Below, in pieces: positions 1-8,269 of a stretch of DNA of 64,000 nt (its first letter is position 1; every line of letters starts with the position of its first letter). A model generated the notes under the pieces. That model saw only the letters and a program-made list of their open reading frames with translations, was not told the DNA's origin and searched no databases. Source of the DNA: Thermococcus sp. M39 (lineage in GTDB: Archaea; Methanobacteriota_B; Thermococci; Thermococcales; Thermococcaceae); contig NZ_SNUG01000003.1 of NCBI RefSeq assembly GCF_012027325.1, positions 248,001 through 312,000 of the forward strand, written 5' to 3'. The translations under genes and the position numbers were made by a program.

Positions 1-200
1 TTAGCCTCTCTATCAGCTAAATCACAAGCCCCATAGTTTATATCTCCACTTATTATTACCTCAATTCCATTCTTTTCCAAAAATTCAGCCAAAGCTTGAG
101 CTTCTTTCTTTAACCCCTCTGGAGTTTGAATAAGAACTTTTTTAGAATCTAACTCCTCAAGGTTCTGTAGTATCTCCTCAAAGGGTATCTCGTGAATCAC
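1..200 (-). CDS. dph2: Diphthamide synthase Dph2, N-terminal part (runs off the left edge)
   Basis: The first 66 codons of an archaeal Dph2. In archaea a homodimer of this [4Fe-4S] radical enzyme moves the 3-amino-3-carboxypropyl group of SAM onto a histidine of elongation factor 2, the first step of diphthamide synthesis. The visible part starts at a GTG (198-200) behind a G-rich stretch. It reads IHEIPFEEIL near the start, LIQTPEGLKKEA at about residues 22-33, and INYGACDLADREA at the edge. The cysteine of GACD corresponds to the first cluster ligand of the family. The gene diverges from the YhfC-like gene at 289. The remaining two cluster cysteines lie outside the window. Confidence 0.85.
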   Translation of the reverse strand, partial: MIHEIPFEEILQNLEELDSKKVLIQTPEGLKKEAQALAEFLEKNGIEVIISGDINYGACDLADREA

Positions 201-288
201 TTTAATTCCCCCTGTGAAAACCAACCGCAAGCTTTATATTTCTAATGTTTCCACAATACATCGAAGTCCGAGGTATTGGTGGTGAAAA

Positions 289-1395
289 ATGAAAAAGATA
301 ATTTTGAGCTTATTTCTTCTTGTTATGGTTTCTACCTCATTAATCCATGCAGCGCAGCCCTATGACGAAGTTGCAAAAGCAGTTTTTGAAAGCCTAAAAA
401 CTGGAAATTACTCAATTCTCGAACCATATCTGGACGAAAAAATGAAGGAGGCTTTTAATGAAAAATCCTTCAATGCTTTAAGAGAACAGATGATTTCGAA
501 ATATGGCAATCTTGAAAGCTTTGAATTTGCTGAAGAAGGAAAAGCTGGGGAATTTATTTTGGGGTATTATCATTTTGAGTTCGAAAAAGCTAATGTTACG
601 ATAAAACTTGTTTTTAGCCAAGTTGATAGCGAATACAAGCTTTCTGGACTCTGGATTAAAAAAGTTATTTGGAAGGAAAAGGGAATTCCCCTTCCCTTAG
701 CAGTTAGTTTGCCCATCTTGGGCGGAATATTAGCATTACTAACAGTTTACACCATTGGGTTTAAGAAGATTAAAGGTGCAGAGCTTATTTTGGGCTTCTT
801 TTTAGTTGCAGTAACACTTTTCATTCAGCCGATAATTCAGCAAGCTCCATTCTTGGCCTTAGGAATTAAATCAAATGCAGATATAATTGCTAAAGGGTTT
901 AGTTTCACAGTTATCACAGCGATTTGGCTTGGATTTGTTGCCGGATTCTTCCAAGAGAGTCTGAAGTATGCTTTTGTGAGGAATAAGACTCTTAAAGAAG
1001 CACTCTTCATTGGAATTGGATTTGGACTCGGTGAGGCAGTTTTGGTGCCGTTGCTTCAAGTAGTTCAAAGCTTTGCTCTAGGAGGTTTGCCTCCAGTCCA
1101 GCTGACACAAGCACTGCTTAGCTCATTTGAAAGATACATAGCGACTCTTTTCCATGGAGGAACCACTCTAATACTGGCATACGCTTATAAAAATGGATTT
1201 GGAAGAAAAGCTTTAGTAGTCCTAAGCATTGCCCACAGCGTTATTGATACGTTTGCCGCATATTATCAGCTCACGAATTCCCAGACAAGCTTAATAATGA
1301 CTTATGGTATCATCATTGTTATAACACTCATACTACTGCAGTATGCCATTCCAAAAGCGAAAGTAGAAAAGGAGGAAGAAAAGGTTGTTTGGTGA
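289..1395 (+). CDS. Secreted-domain plus YhfC-family intramembrane metalloprotease
   Basis: A 368-aa membrane protein. It has a signal peptide (about 1-22), then an extracytoplasmic alpha+beta domain (about 25-125) that looks like DUF3887, then seven or eight hydrophobic segments (135-355) typical of the YhfC family of putative glutamic intramembrane proteases. Conserved polar residues of that family are visible: FFQESLKY (E223), GFGLGEA (E249), ERYIATLFH (E281, R282, H289) and AHSVID (H316). The start is ATG 289 behind GGTGGTGAAAA, with a TATA box near 230-240. The 3' end overlaps the PadR gene by 11 bases, so the two are probably translated together. The substrate is unknown; a role in processing a membrane or secreted peptide is inference. 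Confidence 0.8.
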   Translation: MKKIILSLFLLVMVSTSLIHAAQPYDEVAKAVFESLKTGNYSILEPYLDEKMKEAFNEKSFNALREQMISKYGNLESFEFAEEGKAGEFILGYYHFEFEKANVTIKLVFSQVDSEYKLSGLWIKKVIWKEKGIPLPLAVSLPILGGILALLTVYTIGFKKIKGAELILGFFLVAVTLFIQPIIQQAPFLALGIKSNADIIAKGFSFTVITAIWLGFVAGFFQESLKYAFVRNKTLKEALFIGIGFGLGEAVLVPLLQVVQSFALGGLPPVQLTQALLSSFERYIATLFHGGTTLILAYAYKNGFGRKALVVLSIAHSVIDTFAAYYQLTNSQTSLIMTYGIIIVITLILLQYAIPKAKVEKEEEKVVW

Positions 1396-1756
1396 TCCAA
1401 AAGAGAAAGCCCTAAAAAAGCTGAGGAGGGAGCTTAGGGCTGGCACTTACTCCTTTATCATCCTATCTATTCTTGAGAATAAAGGGGATATGCACGGTTA
1501 TGCAATCAGAAAGGAGTTTGAAAAGCTGAGTAATGGTAAAATCGTGCCAAGTGAGGGGACTCTTTACGATTTGCTGAAAAGCTTGGAGAAATACAAGCTA
1601 ATTGAAGGTTTTTGGGCTGAAGTTGGAGGGAGAGCTAGGAAATATTATCGGATAACCCCTCTTGGAAAAGATGTCCTTAAAGAGCTTAAGGAAGAGGTGG
1701 AGTTTGTCAATAACGTTGTTAAAAAGCTGATGAGGGATGAATATGGATGGGATTGA
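1385..1756 (+). CDS. PadR-family transcriptional regulator
   Basis: A 123-aa winged-helix protein of the PadR family. Family hallmarks are visible: SFIILSILENKGDMHGYAIRK (about 23-43), then VPSEGTLYDLLKSLEKYKLI (53-72), an arginine/tyrosine-rich wing (GGRARKYYRIT) and a C-terminal helix for dimerisation. The most plausible start is TTG 1385, 10 bases after a GGAGG at 1370-1374 that lies inside the upstream gene. The frame overlaps the stop of the YhfC-like gene and, at its 3' end, the start of the SdpI-like gene (20 bases). PadR proteins usually repress their own operon and respond to small molecules or membrane stress. Here the likely target is the three-gene unit itself, which is inference. 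Confidence 0.88.
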   Translation: MFGDPKEKALKKLRRELRAGTYSFIILSILENKGDMHGYAIRKEFEKLSNGKIVPSEGTLYDLLKSLEKYKLIEGFWAEVGGRARKYYRITPLGKDVLKELKEEVEFVNNVVKKLMRDEYGWD

Positions 1757-2558
1757 AGCAATGAACATGATGTTTGAAATGTTCCTTGCTGTCACGATGT
1801 TTATAGCCGGCCTGCTAACTTACCTCTTTAGAAACGAGTCGAACATGGCGATAGGCTTTCGCTTTGGCTACACCTTTGCATCTAAGGAGGCATGGGTAAA
1901 GGTAAACACCTTCGGCGGAAAAGCTTTCATGGCTTTTGGAATTTTGCTCTTCATCTTGAGCCCTAAAATTCATAATATGCTCATTTTCACCTTAATAGTA
2001 GTGGCAGGGACCCTGCTGATAACTGCCATAGGATATAAGATGGCCAAGGAAATCGTTGAGAAGGAAAGCATCAAAGAGCCAGCAATTGGAGAGCCAAAGC
2101 CTATTGAAGGAATAGATGTAAAGCCATATCTTCTGATTCAGATAAGTATTTTAGCTTTCAGTCTTGGATTCTTGGCGTTCAGCTGGGATAAGCTCCCTGA
2201 TACAGTTGCAATTCACTTCAACATAGCCGGAGAACCTGACAACTTCGCCCAGAAGACATTCGGAGTCTTTCTGTTTCCTTTGGCAATATCTCTGCTCCCA
2301 ATTGCTCTTACATACATGGCCAAGGATCCCATGACAATAAGAGTAGCTCCAAAAACAAGCAAAAAAGCACTGAAAGTCTTTGCTGAAATGATGACACTCC
2401 TCGAGGTAATCTTAGTATGGGCAAACATTTACGCTATACTTTATAACGCTTACAACTTCCACTCAAATGCCCTACTATCTGCAACACTTTTTGGTGGAAT
2501 TGGACTATTGCTGATTGAAACTTTCAGACTGCTACTTGCTGCTGGAACTCATAAGTAG
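1737..2558 (+). CDS. SdpI/DUF1648-type membrane protein
   Basis: A 273-aa integral membrane protein. The first half (about 35-105) resembles the SdpI/YhfL domain, including GYTFASKEAWVKVN, which matches the SEEAW..vN signature. The second half (135-185) is a DUF1648 segment with LPDTVAIHFNIAGEPDNF. In Bacillus, SdpI confers immunity to the SdpC toxin and works with the repressor SdpR. This archaeal protein is likewise preceded by a small repressor-like regulator. Start ATG 1737 lies inside the end of the PadR gene, so it is translationally coupled. The true function in archaea is not known. Immunity or signal transduction is an analogy from family and context. Confidence 0.78.
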   Translation: MNMDGIEAMNMMFEMFLAVTMFIAGLLTYLFRNESNMAIGFRFGYTFASKEAWVKVNTFGGKAFMAFGILLFILSPKIHNMLIFTLIVVAGTLLITAIGYKMAKEIVEKESIKEPAIGEPKPIEGIDVKPYLLIQISILAFSLGFLAFSWDKLPDTVAIHFNIAGEPDNFAQKTFGVFLFPLAISLLPIALTYMAKDPMTIRVAPKTSKKALKVFAEMMTLLEVILVWANIYAILYNAYNFHSNALLSATLFGGIGLLLIETFRLLLAAGTHK

Positions 2559-2582
2559 TAAGAAAAAGAAGCAAACAGCACA

Positions 2583-3377
2583 TCAGACAAAATAATACTT
2601 AGGCTGCCTGTCCTTGAAAATATCGTTGTATTCGTTTATCTTTTTATTCCGTGCTTCTTCTATATTTATTTCTACAACACCAACCTCTTCTTTGTCTTCA
2701 CTAGCTCTAAGCAAGATCTCAGCCTTTGGTGAGTTTATCTGACTCATTCCAATGAACTTGAGCCCTCTCTCTTCTCCGATCCTGTTAGCTGTAATTGAAA
2801 AAACCCTGTTTTCTAAGCTCCTAATTGGCATTGCCCTTGGGGCATAAGGCATTACAAGATTCGCTGGATGAGCAACTATGTCAGCACCTTTTAACGCTAA
2901 GGTTCTCATAGCTTCTGGGAAGAACCAGTCAAAGCAGATCATTATGCCTACTTTTGCTATTCCAATATTGAACACATGAAATCCCAAATTCCCCGGCTCA
3001 AAGAACAGCTTTTCTCTGTAGAAAAGGTGAATCTTGCGGTATTTCCCTATGTAACCCCATCCAATTGGTCCCACAAGAACAGCAGAATTGTAAAGTTTAC
3101 CTTTTTCATCTTTCTCAGCAGTTCCAGCCACAATAAACATTTCATGCTCTTTTGCCTGCTCTATTAAGAACTGTGTGGTTTCTCCATCTGGTATCTGCTG
3201 AGCTATGCTTTCAACTTCTTCCTTACTCTCAAAGTTGTAACCAGTATCAAAGAGTTCAGGAAAAACAACCAACTGAGCCTCTTGCTTGGCAGCCTCTTTT
3301 AAAAGCTTCTCAGCTTTGCTTAAATTAGCGTTTAGATCCAAAAGCTTGGGTTCCATCTGAATAAACCCTATTCTCAT
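2583..3377 (-). CDS. Nitrilase-superfamily carbon-nitrogen hydrolase
   Basis: A 264-aa hydrolase of the nitrilase superfamily, close in sequence to the thermoactive nitrilases known from Pyrococcus. The Glu-Lys-Cys catalytic triad is visible: E41 in VFPELFDTGY, K115 in GKYRKIHLFY and C148 in MICFDWFFPEA. The length is normal for the family. The start is ATG 3377 behind GGTGATTAGCT. The enzyme hydrolyses nitriles or amides of small aliphatic compounds in characterised relatives, but the cellular substrate is not settled. The gene is monocistronic, convergent with the SdpI-like gene and divergent from the secreted CARDB-type protein. Confidence 0.9.
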   Translation of the reverse strand: MRIGFIQMEPKLLDLNANLSKAEKLLKEAAKQEAQLVVFPELFDTGYNFESKEEVESIAQQIPDGETTQFLIEQAKEHEMFIVAGTAEKDEKGKLYNSAVLVGPIGWGYIGKYRKIHLFYREKLFFEPGNLGFHVFNIGIAKVGIMICFDWFFPEAMRTLALKGADIVAHPANLVMPYAPRAMPIRSLENRVFSITANRIGEERGLKFIGMSQINSPKAEILLRASEDKEEVGVVEINIEEARNKKINEYNDIFKDRQPKYYFV

Positions 3378-3434
3378 AGCTAATCACCAGCAAAGAATTA
3401 ATAAGCATTGAACCTAATAAGATTGGTGGTGAAA

Positions 3435-5303
3435 GTGAGGAAGATTATTGTCCTTTTGGCATTACTTCTGTTGTTTTCTCTCCCCGTGAGTGCTCAAAAT
3501 GAAGGCAAAATTTTCGTGTGGCTTAGAATTGGAGAGAGCGTGACTATTGACACTTACACTATAAAAGTTGTTGATGTTGACAAAGATTTTACAAAAGCTC
3601 TAATTCAAGTATACAGATATGGCCTGCTTTACAGAATGGGAACAATTTCCTTCAATGAAGGGCTAATGGTTGATGATATCCAAATCTATCTGCAAGACTC
3701 GTTTAAGTCTGAGATCTATCCAGCAGTTCTTCTTGAGATTGATGTTCCATATTTCAAAGCCAGAGAAACTCTAGTTCTCAAGAACAAGCAGATTGAAGTT
3801 ATTAAAGCTAATGAAAGTTATGCAGAGCTTAATTTAGGATACACAAATGTAACTCTTTCCAAAGAGAGGCCCTACTACAGGGACAAAAACTTTGAAATAA
3901 AGCTGAATCCCCTCAATTATCTGTTCAGAGAATACATATACAAAGACCAAAGCGGATATATTATATACAAAGGTATCAGCAATGGAAAAGCTCTTCTAGT
4001 CGTTAAGAACGAAACATACGAGCTTTCCAAAGGCGAAAGGACATACGTAGACGATGTAACTTTATTAACATTATTAGATTTTGATGAAAATCGTGCATTA
4101 GTTCGTTTGGATTTGGTGAATGCAACGTATTTAACAATTAAGGAACTGCCATATTTTGAAGGATTTATTGCTGAACATGAGAAGGTTAGACTCTCAAAGC
4201 TCTATGAACTCGAAGTTTCGGACTTCATTGATGAAAACCAAGTCGAAGTAACTCTTTACAAAGCGGGAAACATAGTTGAGAAAAAAGTTTTGAGCACTGA
4301 TAATCCCTATCTGGTATACTACCCATTAGCAATAAAGTTCAAATACGGATTTGAAGGTGTTGAAAATAATCTTGCGTATTTTATCGTATTTGTAGATGAA
4401 GATGCTTTGAAAGAGGAAGAAGCAAACGTTACACTCCCAATAGTGAACATCAAAGTCGATCTCCCAGAAAAAGTTCATCTTGGAGAAACTGTACCACTTA
4501 ATTTGGTGATAACAAATATCGGAAATGCCCCTGCTGAAAATCTCGAAATGTTAATATTCACAGATGACATGAAATACAGAACTTTTAGTCCCTTACTCTC
4601 CCCAAACGCTACTATTACCGCCAACTCCACGGTCACAATTGAAAAGAAAAATCAGAGTATCACAATCGAGCTCTTATATGACCACGATGGAAAAACATAC
4701 CGTAGGATCATCGAGCATAAATTTTATGTCCTAGATCCAGAGATTACTTTTTCCGCAAAACTCAATCTTCCAGACAATGCAACGTTAGGCGTTCCGTTTA
4801 ACGCCACGGTCACCTATACCGTCTATACGAGCTATCCAAGCTCTTTTGTTTTGACAATAGAGGGAGAAGGAATTACTTATTTATCATCTCCGACAATGAT
4901 AGCAGGGAGTCCTTCAGAAGGAACTTTCACAGTAGAAATAGTTCCAGTAAAAACTGGAAACCTAACATTGAAGCTTGAGAGCCCATTTCCAAAGAAACAA
5001 CTCCTCGATACTGCTACAATTTCCGTTTACCAATCTAAAAAAGTTCAAATAGTCGAAAAAATTGTTGAAAAATACATAAACTGTGAAAACACAACTCAGA
5101 ACATCACAACACCAACTACACCCACAATCCAGTGCCCAAATGAGACAAAGATCGTTTATACACCAGTAGAAAAAATAGTTGAAAAGGAAGTGCTTCCAAT
5201 CGGTAAAGCAAGCTTAATAGCGATAATCTCGCTTCTTTTGGGCATTGTTATAGGTTCATTGCTTTTAGGAGAAAAGCTTAAAAATATACTTGAGAGAGCT
5301 TAG
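3435..5303 (+). CDS. Secreted, membrane-anchored CARDB-type protein
   Basis: A large extracytoplasmic protein of unknown function. I place the start at GTG 3435 because GGTGGTGAAA lies directly upstream and the first residues then form a clean signal peptide (RKIIVLLALLLLFSLPVSA). The upstream in-frame codon at 3408 would put nine extra residues before it. The body is beta-rich. One region (about 350-430) looks like a CARDB/cell-adhesion domain (VHLGETVPLNLVITNIGNAP). A second Ig-like repeat follows. A threonine/proline-rich linker with VEKIVEK repeats precedes one C-terminal membrane helix (about 594-612). It is probably an envelope protein with the bulk of the chain outside the cell. Confidence 0.8.
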   Translation: MRKIIVLLALLLLFSLPVSAQNEGKIFVWLRIGESVTIDTYTIKVVDVDKDFTKALIQVYRYGLLYRMGTISFNEGLMVDDIQIYLQDSFKSEIYPAVLLEIDVPYFKARETLVLKNKQIEVIKANESYAELNLGYTNVTLSKERPYYRDKNFEIKLNPLNYLFREYIYKDQSGYIIYKGISNGKALLVVKNETYELSKGERTYVDDVTLLTLLDFDENRALVRLDLVNATYLTIKELPYFEGFIAEHEKVRLSKLYELEVSDFIDENQVEVTLYKAGNIVEKKVLSTDNPYLVYYPLAIKFKYGFEGVENNLAYFIVFVDEDALKEEEANVTLPIVNIKVDLPEKVHLGETVPLNLVITNIGNAPAENLEMLIFTDDMKYRTFSPLLSPNATITANSTVTIEKKNQSITIELLYDHDGKTYRRIIEHKFYVLDPEITFSAKLNLPDNATLGVPFNATVTYTVYTSYPSSFVLTIEGEGITYLSSPTMIAGSPSEGTFTVEIVPVKTGNLTLKLESPFPKKQLLDTATISVYQSKKVQIVEKIVEKYINCENTTQNITTPTTPTIQCPNETKIVYTPVEKIVEKEVLPIGKASLIAIISLLLGIVIGSLLLGEKLKNILERA

Positions 5304-5330
5304 AGCGGAGCGATCATAGGAGGGATCATC

Positions 5331-5444
5331 ATGAAGAGGAGACCAAGGAAGTGGAAAAAGAAGGGCAGGATGAGGTGGAAGTGGATCAAGAAGAGGATTA
5401 GGAGACTCAAGAGGCAGAGAAAGAAGGAAAGAGGATTAATCTGA
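5331..5444 (+). CDS. rpl41e: Ribosomal protein eL41 (37 aa)
   Basis: A tiny, extremely basic open frame: 37 residues, more than half Arg or Lys, with three tryptophans and no acidic residue until the last few positions. It begins [18 protein letters not shown] and ends [10 protein letters not shown]. This matches the small eL41 protein of Thermococcales ribosomes, a single helix that bridges the two subunits. The start is ATG 5331 with GGAGG seven bases upstream. It follows the CARDB-type gene by 27 bases and precedes the phosphoesterase. Short length makes it easy for gene callers to miss. Confidence 0.9.
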
Positions 5445-5492
5445 TACCTTCAGTTCTTTTCTATCCCTTTCATTATCTGGAGGTTTTCTGTC

Positions 5493-6137
5493 TTGACTCT
5501 TGATTTTGAGAGCCTCTCCCTTGAACTCGAGACATCAAAGGGGAAAGGTTTAGTGTTTGCTGACCCCCACATAGCTTTTGAGCTTTCAAGGGGATTAAGA
5601 ATAAGAACAAAATTTGAAAAAAAGCTCGCTGAGTTTGTAAAGCTCAAAAACCCAGATTTTGTGGTAATTTTAGGTGATATCAAAGAACCCCTTGGAATTA
5701 ATACATTTACAAAAAAGCTTCTCATAGAGTTCTTCTCTGAGCTTAGAGACTTTGAGGTAATAATAACAAGAGGGAATCATGATGGAAAAATTGAAGAAGC
5801 TTTGAGGGATTTTGAAAACGTTAAAGTAGTTGGATACCACGTAATAGACAATCTCCTTTTCCTTCACGGCCATCAAAATCTCCCAGAGGTAAAGTTTGAA
5901 AAAGCTTTTCTTGGACATATTCATCCAGCAATTGCAATAAAATTTGGGAGCATTGCAAAAAAAGTAAAATGCTTTTTGAGAATCGAAAATTTCCTAATTC
6001 TCCCTACGATAAACCCCTACATAGAGGGATTTGACGTAAAAGAAGGAATCAAGATGATTCCCTTCTTGAAAGATAGTAAAAAAGGAGATGTATATTTGCC
6101 TAATGGAACCTATATTGGCAGAATAAATTTCATTTAG
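5493..6137 (+). CDS. Calcineurin-like metallophosphoesterase (MJ0037-like)
   Basis: A 214-aa soluble phosphoesterase. All metal-binding motifs of the superfamily are in order: FADPHIA (about 23-29), LGDIKEP (57-63), TRGNHDG (91-97), LHGHQ (126-130) and GHIHPA (139-144). These ligate a two-metal centre. The family is annotated as DNA-repair-associated or as ICC-like phosphoesterase, but the substrate is unproven. The start is TTG 5493 with GGAGG about ten bases upstream (5479-5483), a loose spacing. No better in-frame start with a binding site is visible downstream. It is likely co-transcribed with eL41. Confidence 0.87.
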   Translation: MTLDFESLSLELETSKGKGLVFADPHIAFELSRGLRIRTKFEKKLAEFVKLKNPDFVVILGDIKEPLGINTFTKKLLIEFFSELRDFEVIITRGNHDGKIEEALRDFENVKVVGYHVIDNLLFLHGHQNLPEVKFEKAFLGHIHPAIAIKFGSIAKKVKCFLRIENFLILPTINPYIEGFDVKEGIKMIPFLKDSKKGDVYLPNGTYIGRINFI

Positions 6138-6194
6138 AACCGCAACATTTATGAAGTTTAAAGTATGAAGATAAATTTGCAGAGGTGTGAGAAA

Positions 6195-6533
6195 ATGAAT
6201 GAGATACATGAGAAGCTTGAAAGCTTGTTAAGATCATTGGGTGTTAAAAAAACTGAAATCAGAATTTATCGATTACTTCTGGAGAAAAAAGTACCCATGA
6301 GAATTACGGAGATTCAAAGAGAGCTAGGTATAAGTGAGAGAAGCGTGAGAGAGCACGTGCTAAGCCTATATAGAAAAGGGCTCCTAAAGAGAGAGCTAAT
6401 CCAAAAGGGATGGCTCGGCTACGTTTACACTGCAACGTCACCAACAGAACTCCTTGAAAAGCTGAAAGAGAACATCGTTAAAAAGATAAACGAGCTAGAG
6501 AGAGAATTGAAAGAGAAGGAGAAGGAAATCTAA
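6195..6533 (+). CDS. TrmB-like winged-helix transcriptional regulator
   Basis: A 112-aa DNA-binding protein. I use ATG 6195, preceded by AGAGGTGTGAGAAA, rather than the in-frame codon at 6165. The N-terminal 80 residues form a winged helix of the TrmB type (IYRLLLEKKVPMRITEIQR, then GISERSVREHVLSLYRKGLL). A C-terminal coiled-coil rich in Lys/Glu (about 85-112) probably dimerises. There is no ligand-binding domain, so it is a short form of the family. The stop overlaps the convergent M28 peptidase stop by four bases. Target genes are unknown. Confidence 0.83.
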   Translation: MNEIHEKLESLLRSLGVKKTEIRIYRLLLEKKVPMRITEIQRELGISERSVREHVLSLYRKGLLKRELIQKGWLGYVYTATSPTELLEKLKENIVKKINELERELKEKEKEI

Positions 6534-8212
6534 TAGCTAACAAATCCCAGCTTTTTCAAAATTTCGAGGGCTTTATTGAGCTTCTCTTTGTCAACTTTTC
6601 CGAATTCTTCTTCTAGAGCTTTAAACGCTTCTTTCTCTGGAAGGGTTTCTCCCAACATTAGAAGCTCGTGAAGATGAATTGAGAACTTTTTGTCTTCCAT
6701 AAATTCTTCAAGTTCTTTTGCTGCTTTTTCATCAAATTCCCTAATTGTCCTAACTGAGACTAGTCCCTTCTTTTCCCACTTTATCCAAGTCTTGAACTCA
6801 AAATCATGACCTATGTCAATTCCCAAAAACTTTCCATCCCTCGCAAGACCTTTCATAACAAGCTTTTCCGCAACCTCAATTTCTCTATCCATGCCAAGTT
6901 CTCCCAGATATTTCATAGCATAGCCTCTTGCAAATCTCTGCAGTTTTTCTTTCTCAGCTTTCGCCAGTGCTAAGGCTGTAGCTAAAACAGCCTTCCCAAT
7001 TACTTCGAGAGAATCTTTGCTTATCTTTTCTATGCTATCTTCACTTGAGTGATAAAACTTGTCAGGCCAAGTTATTGGCATGACTCCAGGAACTCCAAAG
7101 AAGTTGAAGATGTCGTGGTCGCTTCCCATCTGATAAGAGTAGCTTTTAACTTTCAGCTTGGGCATTCCTTCACCGCCAAAGCTTTCACCTTGAGAGTTCG
7201 CCAGATTGAGGTAGTACTCCAAAAGCCCACTTACAATTGAGAACCTTGATAGTGGCGTCCTTACAATCATTATGGTTGAAGCGGAGCGATCTTCACTTCC
7301 ACCAACCATGTCGAGGTTTATCACCACATAATAGTTCTCAAGCTCAGCGAACTTTTCAATGAATGCTTGTGTTCCATGGTATTCGGGAATCCATAGGAAT
7401 GCAAAGCCGAATCTGAAGTCTTCGCCGTATCTTTCTTTCAATACCCTTGCCAACTCTATGAGCATTGCTGAACCACTTGCGTTGTCATTTGCCCCAGGCT
7501 TTGGATGACAGATGTGAGCTGTGAAGAGAATATACGGTGGCTTTCCAATTTTTGCATAAACCATTGGCAAAATTTGTTTATCTTTAATCTCCGTTTGAAC
7601 TTTCATCTTGGCTTTTACGCTCTCTCCCTTCTTTAACTTGCCAATTATTTTATTCGCAATCTCTTCACTCACAGCAACAGCTGGAATCTTTGCCCACTCT
7701 AAATCCTTCTTTGAGAGAAACAGCCCCATATATGGAAAGGCTTTCCCAGTTCCTTTGCGATAGGCTATAAAACCAATGGCACCCTTCTTATTTGCTTTTT
7801 CATAATTCTCCTTCCATTTCTTGTCAATTAGAACTATTTTTCCCTCTACTTTTCCCCAGTCCTCTTCTCTTTCAATGTAAACTATCTCTCCCTCAGCTTC
7901 TCCGCTTGGCGAGTGTGCCATTACAACGAGAGGAATTTCCTTAGTTGTAAATTTTTGGTCAAAAATCTCAATTTCGCCATAAATTAAGTCCCATGCAATT
8001 GGGGATCTCAATGTTAGATGCCAGGTTTCTCCATCATAGACATCTTCCAAAAGCTGAGAATCAATTCCAGCTTTTTTGAGCTCTCCGAGAACATACTCCG
8101 CTGTATCAACGATTTCTTTTGAACCCTGGATTCTGTGGAACTCGGATATGTTCATAATGTGCCTTAAAATTTCGTCCACATTTATTTTCGCTTCTTTAAG
8201 AAACTCCCTCAT
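6530..8212 (-). CDS. M28-family metallopeptidase (aminopeptidase type) with extra C-terminal domain
   Basis: A 560-aa zinc peptidase. A protease-associated insert (about 90-200) precedes the M28 core. Zinc ligands and the catalytic acid are recognisable: H233 in FTAHICHPKPG, D243 in GANDNASGSA, E277 in IPEYHG, D301 in NLDMVGG, and the histidine of KFYHSSED (about 389). The roughly 160 residues after the core are highly charged and helical, longer than in simple M28 aminopeptidases. No signal peptide is seen, so it should be cytoplasmic and act on short peptides. The start is ATG 8212 behind GGTGGTATT. It is convergent with the TrmB-like gene. Confidence 0.88.
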   Translation of the reverse strand: MREFLKEAKINVDEILRHIMNISEFHRIQGSKEIVDTAEYVLGELKKAGIDSQLLEDVYDGETWHLTLRSPIAWDLIYGEIEIFDQKFTTKEIPLVVMAHSPSGEAEGEIVYIEREEDWGKVEGKIVLIDKKWKENYEKANKKGAIGFIAYRKGTGKAFPYMGLFLSKKDLEWAKIPAVAVSEEIANKIIGKLKKGESVKAKMKVQTEIKDKQILPMVYAKIGKPPYILFTAHICHPKPGANDNASGSAMLIELARVLKERYGEDFRFGFAFLWIPEYHGTQAFIEKFAELENYYVVINLDMVGGSEDRSASTIMIVRTPLSRFSIVSGLLEYYLNLANSQGESFGGEGMPKLKVKSYSYQMGSDHDIFNFFGVPGVMPITWPDKFYHSSEDSIEKISKDSLEVIGKAVLATALALAKAEKEKLQRFARGYAMKYLGELGMDREIEVAEKLVMKGLARDGKFLGIDIGHDFEFKTWIKWEKKGLVSVRTIREFDEKAAKELEEFMEDKKFSIHLHELLMLGETLPEKEAFKALEEEFGKVDKEKLNKALEILKKLGFVSY

Positions 8213-8269
8213 AATACCACCAAAGATAATTTCGCAATGCTTATTTAAGTTGCTCGCTTAATTGGAGCA

